Assembly (NCBI GenBank): GCA_937625935.1
Contig: OW569390.1
Span: forward strand, 248,001 to 312,000
Length of the DNA stretch: 64,000 bases
Source of the DNA: Tetramitus jugosus
Taxonomy: Eukaryota > Heterolobosea > Eutetramitea > Acrasida > Vahlkampfiidae
Reading direction: 5' to 3'
In this document: positions 11,633 to 20,819 of the stretch, in pieces
Layout of the letters: the number at the start of each line of letters is the position of its first letter
How positions within the stretch are numbered: the stretch's first letter is position 1
Translations under genes and position numbers: made by a program
The notes under the pieces: generated by a model
Database searches by the model: none
Told to the model about the DNA's origin: nothing
Seen by the model: only the letters and a program-made list of their open reading frames with translations

Positions 11633-11656
11633 TGAGAGCAGGCAAGCCTGCTCTCA
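11633..11656. repeat. Perfect inverted repeat (11-bp stem, 2-nt centre)
   Basis: The arm GAGAGCAGGC (11634-11643) is followed by AA and then its exact reverse complement GCCTGCTCTC (11646-11655). A flanking T and A extend the stem to 11 bp. On RNA this would form a very stable hairpin. It ends ~45 bp before the A-run at about 11700. It lies in no supported gene. Confidence 0.75.
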
Positions 11657-11789
11657 CACAAAAGACAAATAAAAGTTCCGCGAGTACCATTTGTTGTATT
11701 AAAAAAAAAAATTTTTCTTTACACAAGGTAACTAGTATGATTGTGGCGGCAGAGCATCAGCAACCAGCCATACTCTTGGAGCTTGTGAA

Positions 11790-11807
11790 GAGGTGATGCA
11801 TCACCTC
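11790..11807. repeat. 18-bp perfect palindrome
   Basis: GAGGTGATGCATCACCTC reads the same on both strands over 18 bp, about 240 bp upstream of the tRNA. A dimeric protein could bind it. I know no factor for this sequence. Confidence 0.7.
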
Positions 11808-12047
11808 AACACATCTCCTCTTGGTGTTGTCCATTCCTGCCTTTTTCAGACCTCTTCATTGCATTCACCAGCCTTTTAACCTTTGTTTCCCTCTTCTTGC
11901 GACCAGCTCCTTCATCAATACATTCTTCTGGTCCTCTTTTCCCATTAACCGTGCTAAGATTTCTTCAGTGGTTCGACCAACATTTGGTTTTGTACCAATT
12001 TCCCGCTCTTATCGGCTAAATATTTTATATATAGATGAAAGTAGCAA

Positions 12048-12121
12048 GCGGTTGTAGATCAGTTGGTTAGATCGTGAGCTTAACACGCTCAAGGTCGCTG
12101 GTTCGATCCCGGTCAATCGTA
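12048..12121 (+). tRNA. tRNA-Val (anticodon AAC)
   Basis: A complete cloverleaf can be folded by hand. The acceptor stem GCGGTTG pairs with CAATCGT (with G-U pairs), the D stem is GATC/GATC, the anticodon stem is TGAGC/GCTCA around loop TTAACAC, giving anticodon AAC (Val, reading GUU and GUC via inosine), then variable loop AGGTC and T stem GCTGG/CCGGT around TTCGATC. The internal box B GGTTCGATCCC lies at 12100-12110. There is no intron and no encoded CCA. The base at 12121 (A) is the discriminator. It is the only tRNA gene I find in the window and lies 24 bp from the stop codon of the convergent ketoacyl synthase gene. Confidence 0.95.
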
Positions 12122-12125
12122 AATG

Positions 12126-12131
12126 TTTTTT
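12126..12131 (+). terminator. RNA polymerase III T-run terminator
   Basis: Six consecutive T start 4 nt after the tRNA discriminator base, the usual Pol III termination signal for the upstream tRNA. Confidence 0.8.
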
Positions 12132-12145
12132 GTTTGTAGAGTTTA

Positions 12146-13510
12146 TTAGTAGCGAATGATAACTCCCGCAATCGACAATCCTGCACCTGTGCCCATCAGG
12201 AGCACTTTGTCCCCTCGATTTACGCACTTCTCTACTTTAACGGCTTCATATAGGGTAGATGGTAGTGAAACGGAAATACAATTGCCCAATTCGTACAGGG
12301 TCTTGATCACTTTGTCATCTGGCCAGTTGAATGCTTGTGACATGAGTTCCATTCCAGCTCTCGATGCTTGATGAGGAATAATTGCAGCAAGATCATCTAC
12401 TTTTCCAACAGTCAAGCCAGGTCTCAATCTCTCTAAAAAGGAATATGCTTTCTCGGCAGTAAACTGCAACACTTGCTTCCCGTTCATATAAAAGAAGTTA
12501 TCGGCATCTCTGGTGGTTCTGAAGCTAGGATGTCTCTTGCTTCCTCCACCTCGAATCGTGGTCAACTCTGCACCACCACTATACGTCTCAAACAACCACC
12601 TATGAACGCCTGTTTTCGCCTCGTATACATTTTCCGCATCTTTGTTGTAGTAATCATCTGGCAGAGTGACAACGACAGCGGCAGCACAATCACCCATCAA
12701 GCCAGCCGAATGAGGATTTCCTGTAAAATTCAATCCACAACTTGCAGCCTCCGAACTAGCAATCAAAATGTAAGGTTTCCTCCTTTGCTTTGAACCACTC
12801 TTTGCTTCTCTTCTTCTGGCTAATCTTCTATCCAAATTAGGCAACATCTGAGCAGCGATATGAAACGCTTGCAGAAAACTGAGACAAGTAGAATGGACAC
12901 TGGTGCTTGGTATTCCAGTATCTGATAACCCCAGTGCACAATGTAACAATGTAGAGCTGTCCGGAATGGCCCTCTCTGGTGTTCCTGATGCCCACAAAAT
13001 CATGGACAAATCATGAGCTTCAATTCCGCATTCTTCAATGGCTTCTCTACTAGCAATCAATGCCATTTCAACCACATCAATCACCTTTTCATCATTAAAC
13101 TCAGTCTTGTTGCCATGTTCAATCGATTGAATAAACGATTGGCTGATGCAACTTGGTCTTCTCACTGCCAAATGTTCCGCGCACTGCACCCATCTTCGAT
13201 TGCGGACACCACATGTCTTCTCTGTGAATCCAATGGGCTTATCGCACATCTTGTCAATGGTTTCACTCGGGATGACAAACGGAGGAACAAATCGACCCAT
13301 GCCCACAATTTCAATCGACAAAAAATCATCTTCAATCATTGCACTACCACCACTAGATGCAGTGTTTGCATGAGTATGAGTAGTCGTAGTCGCAGATGAT
13401 GTGCTCTGTGGAGATAACAACAAGTGTTGTTGTAGCTTTCGTTGTTCCTCTGCCTCTGATGGAAAGGGAAACAAGTGATTTTGGAGAATGGTTAATCTTT
13501 GGTTCTTCAT
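12146..13510 (-). CDS. 3-oxoacyl-ACP synthase III (FabH)-like protein
   Basis: A 454-residue intronless protein. FabH enzymes condense acyl-CoA with malonyl-ACP. After a ~70-residue Thr/His/Ala-rich N-terminus (a possible mitochondrial leader) the thiolase fold begins at IEIVGMGRFVPPFVIP. The triad can be seen: Cys in SVHSTCLSFLQAF, His in IIPHQASRAG and Asn in LGNCISVS, matching the Cys-His-Asn order of FabH. GCAAAVVV and the C-terminal GTGAGLSIAG are also family features. Standalone FabH proteins are typically bacterial or plastid, so an origin by transfer from bacteria is plausible; codon use looks native. It could also work in another acyl-condensing pathway, since many FabH-like proteins do. 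A TTTCCCGC (minus strand, 13632-13639) lies ~120 bp upstream. The stop overlaps a minus-strand AATAAA. Confidence 0.87.
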   Translation of the reverse strand: MKNQRLTILQNHLFPFPSEAEEQRKLQQHLLLSPQSTSSATTTTHTHANTASSGGSAMIEDDFLSIEIVGMGRFVPPFVIPSETIDKMCDKPIGFTEKTCGVRNRRWVQCAEHLAVRRPSCISQSFIQSIEHGNKTEFNDEKVIDVVEMALIASREAIEECGIEAHDLSMILWASGTPERAIPDSSTLLHCALGLSDTGIPSTSVHSTCLSFLQAFHIAAQMLPNLDRRLARRREAKSGSKQRRKPYILIASSEAASCGLNFTGNPHSAGLMGDCAAAVVVTLPDDYYNKDAENVYEAKTGVHRWLFETYSGGAELTTIRGGGSKRHPSFRTTRDADNFFYMNGKQVLQFTAEKAYSFLERLRPGLTVGKVDDLAAIIPHQASRAGMELMSQAFNWPDDKVIKTLYELGNCISVSLPSTLYEAVKVEKCVNRGDKVLLMGTGAGLSIAGVIIRY

Positions 13511-13771
13511 TAATGAAAAGTTGTGACTTGTTTGTGTGTGAATCGGTTTTCCACAGAAGTGTGAGAGCAGGGAAAATCTTCCCGTTGTCGAGTGTCAGGA
13601 GAAACGAAAAAGTTCCTGGTTTCTTCTAAATGCGGGAAATATGGTCCAGCTCGGAATACACTAAAATGTGCAGTTGATGATCTTGATGTTTACATAAAGG
13701 GAATTGTAAAATAGTTGGTTTACTTCTAGAGATTTGTACGTCATGTCCATTCTTTGTTGATGATGTGTCAA

Positions 13772-14230
13772 TCAGATGCTCTCCGATGGATACAGACCGG
13801 TCAAGTAATTCACCTCTGGTGAGTAGTCTCTCACTGTTGCGATGTATTCCTTGCCTCTCCTTGCTCCCTCGTACACTGTTTCAATGATGTCTGAGAGAAC
13901 ATCGACGTTGGGAATCGAGGAGTCAATTCGATCCTTGCTTCCCTCACCATAATCGAAGCTGACAATCTGATTGTTGTGAAAGAAGACAAGATTACAATTA
14001 CCTACCAGAGAGAATGTTTTGTTGTATTGTGGGACGAGAGTGCTGTCTACGAGATAGAAGGCCACCTTATCATGGAATTTGTCAACAATCCGAAACAGAG
14101 TTTCATCCAATTCTATGCATTGAGCATCGTTGTCGTGACCGAAACGTATGCATACAAGTCTATCGTCTTCACTCATGATGGCGTTATCTACGGCATGAAC
14201 AGAGTTCAAATGAGCGATTGCGTGTGACAT
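13772..14230 (-). CDS. DIB1: U5 snRNP thioredoxin-like protein Dib1/Dim1 (TXNL4A)
   Basis: A 152-residue protein with the thioredoxin-like fold of the U5/tri-snRNP component that holds the pre-mRNA 5' splice-site region before spliceosome activation. Family landmarks in order: MSHAIAHLNSVHAVDNAI at the start, DRLVCIRFGHDNDAQC, MDE-like LDETLFRI, a YLVD strand, LVFFHNNQIV and DIIETVYEGARRGKEY. Length is about 10 residues more than the human and yeast proteins because of a C-terminal tail. The sequence is more divergent than most Dib1 orthologues, which are usually very conserved, so it could be the paralogue TXNL4B; the ETVYEGAR motif favours Dib1. Single exon; clear ATG at 14230. Confidence 0.85.
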   Translation of the reverse strand: MSHAIAHLNSVHAVDNAIMSEDDRLVCIRFGHDNDAQCIELDETLFRIVDKFHDKVAFYLVDSTLVPQYNKTFSLVGNCNLVFFHNNQIVSFDYGEGSKDRIDSSIPNVDVLSDIIETVYEGARRGKEYIATVRDYSPEVNYLTGLYPSESI

Positions 14231-14494
14231 GACAATGATAATTTGTCAATGTGTCTGTCAATGTGATTCAAGTTGTGTTAAGTAGTTAAAGGTCAAGAAA
14301 AGTATGTATCGGCGATAAGAACAACCTTCTATCAAAATGCGTTAGTTTCTGTCATGAACCGAGCACAGGAAGGAAAGTTTTTTTGAGTGTATTCGCTTGT
14401 TGTAAGCCAAAAATATCAACTGTCGGTTGTTGAGTCTTCAACGACTAATGACCCAGCATCAACAACTAAAGGAACATGTTGGAAAGTAAAAAGT

Positions 14495-14836
14495 TTAATC
14501 ACCAGTTGTTGATGATTGTAAGTTTCTCCTCTCACTAGTTGTTGTGTCCTTCGTGTCCTTTGGAGTTGTGCGCTGAAGAGGATAGATGACACCTTCCTCG
14601 CACTCGGATCGACTCACACGATTCACATCACTGTCCATTTCTACAGATTGCTCACTCTTGGCTTCAAACATGTCCTTGTCCATTATTGTGTTCTCCTCGC
14701 TTCTTCCCATATCTCCACTGTTGACATTGCTCGTATCGTCTGTGTGACACTGAGTCGTTGAGTCGTGAATGAGGTTGTGATGTTGAGTGCTGTCCAGTGA
14801 TTCTTGTGGTTTCACTCTCTGATTAATCACTGTCAT
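14495..14836 (-). CDS. Small hypothetical protein
   Basis: A possible 113-residue protein starting at the ATG at 14836. It is hydrophilic, with many Ser, Thr, Asp and Glu, no membrane segment and no motif I recognise. The frame extends upstream through a hydrophobic, AT-rich stretch that looks non-coding. It could be a real disordered protein, a terminal exon, or chance. Confidence 0.4.
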   Translation of the reverse strand: MTVINQRVKPQESLDSTQHHNLIHDSTTQCHTDDTSNVNSGDMGRSEENTIMDKDMFEAKSEQSVEMDSDVNRVSRSECEEGVIYPLQRTTPKDTKDTTTSERRNLQSSTTGD

Positions 14837-15158
14837 TGTTCTTGTAAAGGATGTACAGGCGTTCTGGTGCTTCAATTGTATGATGATCAACTTGAATACA
14901 AGAAAACTAAATTCTAATTTTATGTACAAAAAATTTTGTAATCCAACATCAATTTCCTGTTACTTTCTCGTCAGCTAGTGAACGGAAATGTCGTTCAAAG
15001 GTCATGTAGTTGAAAGAGACCTAGACTATCCGAGTGAACATAATAGAAGAGTGCAAGCAGGTGTCGAGCGATGACTGTGTGGAACCACTGGAGAGAGTGA
15101 GCTCTATGATACAAAAGAGGAGTGCGAGTGTTTTGCTGCTTGGTGAGCTCACCACTCT
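14837..15158. other. Intergenic region between two small minus-strand genes
   Basis: About 320 bp in which I see no coding sequence, RNA gene or clear signal. Confidence 0.4.
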
Positions 15159-15356
15159 TCAATTCTTTAGCTTTGCACTGTCATGATCCTTGTTGAACAC
15201 CAGTTTCACAGGTTGATAGTCAAACGATGCCATGTATTCTTCCTCTGTGAACTGGAAGTAATCATCAGTGTTTGGCTTCTTTGCTTCAACAATCATGTTG
15301 ACATCTTGAGAGTTCAGAGTTGGCACATATTCATATTCTTGCTTTGTTGAGTTCAT
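15159..15356 (-). CDS. Small acidic hypothetical protein
   Basis: A 65-residue protein with a natural amino-acid composition (Asp, Glu, Tyr, Lys), starting at an ATG at 15356 that follows a leader with GTTGTT steps (CAA-rich on the minus strand). It reads as a genuine small soluble protein: EYEYVPTLNSQDVNMIVEA and FTEEEYMASFDYQP give amphipathic segments. No family is recognised and the short length leaves chance as an alternative. Confidence 0.5.
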   Translation of the reverse strand: MNSTKQEYEYVPTLNSQDVNMIVEAKKPNTDDYFQFTEEEYMASFDYQPVKLVFNKDHDSAKLKN

Positions 15357-15869
15357 TTTCGTGTTATGGAGTTGTTCTGTTGTTAGAATTGGTAGTTTGT
15401 TATCTGTTGTGTTGTGTGTTGTTATGCTGATGTAGAACGTGCCAGAGTTTCATGTCTTTTATACTCTCGAAGCCTGGTGGGGTTGCATTGCGGTTCCGCA
15501 GTTTACGTGCGGAACATTGGGAAAAATGATTGGCTAACAGCCGCGGCATTTTGTTTCAAAATCAATCTATGGAGATGTTTGCGGCTCCGCCAGAACCTTC
15601 TGAATGCACAGAATCGGAAAGAAATTGAGCTCTGGGTACTGCAGAGTGAAAGAATTACAAAAATTGCAGATGTTATCCAAGGATTAAGTCGTGATTAATT
15701 GTTTGCTTCTTATTTGGCAGAAAAAGCTGTTCGGATACATTATTAAGACGTGAGAGGATCTTGGAAAACACTGTCAGGACAGTAATCAACCAAAGAACAG
15801 AATCAACAGACATAGTGTTCAGTTTCATTATACTTCTTTTACGATTGAAGCAGCTTTGGAGAATCACAT
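15357..15869. other. Intergenic region with a GC-rich hairpin
   Basis: No supported gene. GTTCCGCA (15493-15500) and its exact reverse complement TGCGGAAC (15508-15515) form an 8-bp stem with a 7-nt loop, and TGCGG/CCGCA (15489-15500) offers a competing fold. The rest shows no signal. Confidence 0.4.
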
Positions 15870-16257
15870 TCAGTCTCCGAAAGGAGATTTGTCTCTTATC
15901 CCACCAAGAGTTGCTGAAATGTACTCACAATACTCAGTCACCGTTTCGATGAAAGCAATATCTCGTCCGCAATCATACCAACTAAGTGCGCTATTACCCT
16001 TCAAATAAAGTAGTACTTTCTCTGTGATCGATTCTTGATCGCATCCATCCATTGTAAGTGTGTGAACACCCGTCAAATAAAGAAATGCATTGACTGTGAT
16101 ATTCGTACAATAACTCATATCGAGTGTGTGAACACCAACCAAATGAGAAAATGCAATGTCTGTGATTTGCGTACAGCCTCCCATATAGAGTGTGAATTCC
16201 AGACAAATGAATGAATGATTTATCACCATGCACAAAATCAACCATCACTCGACACAC
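15870..16257 (-). pseudogene. Frame-broken leucine-rich-repeat fragment
   Basis: Reading the minus strand, repeats of about 23-25 residues with the pattern (S/V/T)G(I/V)HTL.M..C..IT..AF..L appear in two frames. The first repeat (up to about 16192) is in one frame and the next three are in another, so a small indel has broken the frame near 16190-16200. The last repeat degenerates before the stop at 15870. No start codon or N-terminal domain is seen. The repeat resembles a leucine-rich repeat with a conserved Cys, a kind found in large families in Naegleria-like genomes and in some giant viruses of amoebae; that comparison is from memory and unverified. Best read as a decayed copy of a longer LRR gene. 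Confidence 0.55.
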
Positions 16258-16486
16258 ATGTCAACCCCTCACTTACTTTCTTCGAATACCTCCGTAACAT
16301 GTACGTTGTCGGACAACTTAACCTACATCAAGTTCATCAAATGAGAATCTTAAGCCAAGCAGAGCAACTTTAGATGCAACGACAATGTCCTGGAAGTCCA
16401 ACAAGCACAGTCTCAAGTAGAGAGACAGTATTATAGAGCAATATCGTTCTTCTAACTCAAGCTTCTATACCTGCAGTTATCATGTA

Positions 16487-18942
16487 CTACACCGTATCCA
16501 GCTTGGTTTCCATCTCTATTCTGGTCTGAATGATGTTTTCAAAATGAATGCTCAGTTCTTCTACAGGTACATCTCTATCGCTAATCGTTTGAAGGAAAGA
16601 TTCGATTGACTCGAGAGATTTTGATTCTTTGGTCTTGAGCTTGGACGGAACGTTATCGGGATTTGTGCATTCCATAATATCTCTGTATTCATTGTACGTT
16701 AAGCCCAACAAGGACAATGATACATTCTGTACCGATTGGGAAGAGTGAATAGGACGGATTGATCTTGTTTTGTACTTTTTGGTTTCGATCGCGTCCACGA
16801 GCTCTGTGACTTCTTGAATTCGATCAATCTGTCTTCTTGCAATTAGTATCAGAAGCTCCTTAAATTTTTCGTCATTTAGTGCTGAATCCAACTTCGATTT
16901 TAAAGACAAAAGAAGTTTGTTCTTCTCACTGATAGTTTTGTTCGAAGTTGATAGATCGTCCCTCAATTGTTGAATAACTTCCTTTAGTTTTGCATTGTTC
17001 GTTGTTTCGTCTTTCATTATTTTCTCTATTCGTTGTTTGTATTGTCTGATATTGGCATTCTTTTCTTCGATAGTTTTAGTTGCGACCATTAGCTCATCTT
17101 CCATTTTCTTCACTATATCAGTGTATCTCACATTTAGATTTTGGTAATCCCGGGTTGCGTTATGCCTTTTCTGTAACTCTCTTACTTTACTTACAAGTGA
17201 GATATTATGATTTTCTACCTCGTCAACTTTCGCCTCCAAAGCTGTAATCTTTGCTCGATACTCTTTTACCATGACATCCTTCTTTGTTGAATCTCTTACT
17301 GCCTTCTTTACTCTTTCATCCGATTCTTTAACGGATTGAAGAACCTCAGCATAGGCACTTGCCTGAGTTGCATTAACAAACTCTTGCTGTTTCATTTTGA
17401 GATTTTCCTTCTCCTCTTTGAAGGTTTTCTTCTCCTCTTTCAAACGACTACTGAGTTGATTTACCTTCTCTTTAAGATGCACAATCAACTCTTCTTTCTT
17501 TGGAATGAGGGACAGTAATTTGTCCTTTTCTCTCTTTACTGTCGATAAGCTCAATCTAAGAGCAACTAATTCTCCCTCAATATCTTCTATCTTTCCCAAC
17601 TCTTGACGCAACAAATTAATTTGTTTTTGGTAATCATCTATTATCTCATCCTTTTCTTTTTCTAACTTCCTAATAGTATCAATCTTGTTTTGATAGTCTA
17701 ACCGTATCTCCCTCTTCTCTTCATTAACTTGTTCGATCTTTCCTTTGCAAACATCCTCTAAGTTGCTCAAGTTTCTCCTACTTAGTTCCAACTCATCCTT
17801 GGCTGATCGAAGACTGTCCAGGCATTCAGTTAATCTCTTCGTCAGCAGCTTGTTGTGTTCTTCAATTGAATTTTTCTCCTCCATTATCTTTTCGAGTGCC
17901 ACAGAGCTAGCAATTAACCTCTCTTCATACTCTTCCTTTAATTTTCCAAGTTCTTCTCTGGCGTAATTATTCACCTCAACTATTTTGCTCTCGAGAGATG
18001 CCACTTTCTTTGCATTATTTGATTTCGCTCCCAGCATCTCCTGTCTTAGTTGATCAATGTATTCTTTAGACTCTTTCAACTTTTTGGAAAGGTGTTCTCT
18101 CTGTTCATTCGCCCTAGTTAATTCCATTTCGCATTGTTTGCTTTTCTCCAGGTCACTCTCTGATTGTTTTACCTTGACCATAAGAGAGTCTTGCTTTTTC
18201 CTCATTTCATTCACAAGTTGATGTAACCGTTGCGTATTATTTTGTTCTGTGATCAATTGATCCAAATTCTTATCTCTCTCTTCGATACTATGGTTTTGAC
18301 TCTGTTCGATTAGCATATTCTTTTCCAATAGCTCTCGCTCCTTGTCAAGTAACTTTTGCTTCAACATCTCATTCTCACTCTCCAGTTTCGCATACTTGTC
18401 GTTCCATAACTGAAGTCTATTGATGACGAGAGATTCTCTTCCCTGTAACTCTTGAATCTCTGCGTTGTGTTTGTTCCGTTCGTAATTCATGATTTCTGTC
18501 AACGAGGTTACATGCTCCTTACCCGCTGCAATTTCTTTCCTTAAATCACTCTCCACTTCTCGTTGATTCTTTATTGTGTCATTCAGCTCTTTGATTTGAT
18601 CTCTATATTTCTGTTGAGACGCGTGTTAACCTACTAGATGATGAATTGTCAGATCAGTTCAAAGTAATCTCTCTTACCTGCTCATTGTCTGACTCCATAT
18701 TTTTGAGTAGACCTTGTGTCTTCAACAATTTTTGTTCTATCTCTGAGATGACCTCATTATTGGAATCGAGCTGATTCTGTAGATCCCTAATGCATGCATC
18801 CTTTGATTCCAAAATCTCCAATATTTTCTTCTTCTCATCTAAGCTGCAAACAGAAAGGAGTGTGAATTGCAAAGAACTGAGAGTATGTTTACGAAGATAA
18901 AATTGAATCATACTTTAACATCAGAGTGTTTTGTGCAAACAT
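16487..18942 (-). CDS. Coiled-coil protein, three exons
   Basis: Hand-derived model on the minus strand: exon 1 18942-18914, intron 18913-18844 (GTATGA...TTTGCAG), exon 2 18843-18678, intron 18677-18611 (GTAAGA...CAACAG), exon 3 18610-16487. Phases agree, giving 772 residues. Almost the whole length is coiled coil rich in Glu, Lys, Leu and Asn. Only the last ~100 residues look globular, with SSQSVQNVSLSLLGLTYNEYRDIM followed by helices. The sequence resembles centrosomal or flagellar scaffold proteins in general style but no family can be named. A TTTCGCGC site (19001-19008) lies ~60 bp upstream of the start. Confidence 0.85.
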
Positions 18943-19170
18943 TTCCACTGATTAATTTCACAACAACTCTGAGATCGATTTCATTGAATGGCGCCGCTTC
19001 TTTCGCGCTCTTATTTCCAAAGGGCAACTCAACAAAGTGAAGAGAGAAGTTGGTCCGTCCCAGATCACTGGTGTCCTCTGTTTCAATTCGAATGACAATT
19101 CACTCTTCTTTGACAAACTTCAAAACATGCTCAACACGACAGGCTTTCAAAAAACAATGGATTTACATAA

Positions 19171-20819
19171 TTACATTACATTACAGTTTCCCTTGTCCTT
19201 TTTGCTCCGTCCTTGACTTGGAATACCGGAATTGCTGCCAATGCTTAATCGCCTTGGATCACCTGATGCATCAACATTGGAACGCATGCTGTGATCATCA
19301 AACGAGTCAGCATCTCCATCACTGTCATCATCACTCAGTGCATGCGTACTACTGCTGCTGACAGTATTGTTCATGGAGGCTGCTGGTGAAGATGGCATGC
19401 CAATCGATGATGTTGACAGACGATTTCCAAGACTGAATCCAGAGAAATGAACAGCGCTCAACCTCTGACTCGCCACACTCTGGCTCAATCTTCTGTGTGT
19501 TGGCAGATCGGTCGATGTCATTGTCGTATTCACAGCTTTTGCAATATAGGGCAACAGTGAAAAAGACCGCCATCGATCAACAAGCGGATTCGGTTGTGGT
19601 TTATCATTGTACTGCGTTGTTTGGAACCAATCATTCTCCTTGATTTGTCGAATCGAGAACCGTGTTTCCTCATCCTTGCTCATCATTCCCCGTATCAAAT
19701 CAGCCAACGACTTCTCCACCCATCCCGGAATCTCATATTCTGCCTTTGCAATTTGCTCGTACAGATTGAACACGTTGGATCCCTGGAAGGGGTATTGACC
19801 AGTGACGAGCACGTACAGTGTGACACCACCGGCCCAAATGTCCAATTTGAATCCAGAGAAGCTCTTTTTGCCAGTGGCAATCTGAGGTGATTGAAACGCT
19901 GGACTACCATGTGAATGCGTACACATGTCACTCTGTGAGAATTGACTCAATTCACTCGCGACTCCAAAATCAGAAATTTTGAGGATTCGATCCGGTGTAA
20001 TCATGAGATTGGCTGGTTTGATGTCTCTGTGAATAATACCGAGATTGTGCTACAATTTCGTTGTTGTTGTTGTTTCCAGTGTTAGATAAGGTTTACATAC
20101 ATGATGAAAAAAACAAACACACAAAAACAACTCACACACAGATTACAAAAAATGACACACATACAATGTACTCTAATCCCTCAATAAATTGTCTAAAAAA
20201 TCGCCAAACATCACACAATGGTAATCGCTTATTCGGATGACTGTTGATCACTTGTTGCAAACTTCCTGCACCAGCAAACTCCAACACAATATAAATCTTT
20301 TGCTTTTCCTCCTTTTGTATCACTTCAATCAACTGTATCACATTGGCGTGCTTTAGTTTTCTCATAATATTCACCTCATTTCTCAAATTCTCCTCTCCGC
20401 CCTTAATCTTCTTCAATAACCGTTTTTTGATGATTTTGATGGCAACTCTCTTGAGTGTGTGACTGTCAATGGCCTCTCTCACCTTTCCATAGGCACCTGT
20501 TTTGTTCATGTCCCAATAAATCGATGCATGTTTGTGTGTGTGTGAGTGTGAGTGAGTGAGTGATGTCTTGATAAGGTTATCCGAATTGAAACAACTAACA
20601 ACAAGAAGAACACATGAAAAACATGCAAAAAAAAATCAACATACCTTCACCCAAAATTTCACCCAACACATATTGATTGATTTTCTTGGGACCCTTGTCC
20701 TGTGTCTTATACGTCACTTCATTCAAATCATCTGAATAGAGACTCGAGTTGGATGCAGAGAGAGGATAGGATGATGGCGAACTAGTTTGGCCGAGTGATA
20801 GTGCTGCTGAACCTCTCAT
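19171..20819 (-). CDS. STK11: LKB1/STK11-type serine/threonine kinase, three exons
   Basis: Exons 20819-20645, 20496-20165 and 20049-19171 (introns of 148 and 115 nt, both GT-AG, phases consistent) give 461 residues, close to human LKB1 (433). LKB1 is the master kinase that phosphorylates the activation loop of AMPK and related kinases. The kinase domain (~48-330) has LGEILGEG split by intron 1, the lysine in VAIKIIKK, HRDIKPAN, DFGVA, and the LKB1-specific GSPAFQSPQIA and FSGFKLDIWAGGVTLY. FSIRQIKENDWF and RWRSFSLLPYI past the domain also match LKB1. The protein ends in CNVM, a CaaX box, as human LKB1 ends in a farnesylated CaaX. The tail is Ser rich. Orthology is well supported by sequence; farnesylation is inferred. 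Confidence 0.93.

Larger units (their letters stand above)
11259..12047. other. Gene-poor region upstream of the tRNA gene
   Basis: Almost 800 bp with no supported protein gene. It holds two strong palindromes (11634-11655 and 11790-11807) and an A-run followed by a T-run at about 11700-11717. An antisense open frame across 11404-11661 has no recognisable protein character. A small non-coding RNA here is possible but unproven. Confidence 0.4.

Noticed and set aside
11404-11661. A minus-strand frame as a small protein gene
   Set aside because: Its translation lacks pattern, it spans the hairpin, and it has no leader features.
11400-11720. A spliceosomal or SRP RNA gene
   Set aside because: I compared the stretch by eye with U1, U2, U4, U5, U6 and SRP RNA landmarks and found no match on either strand.
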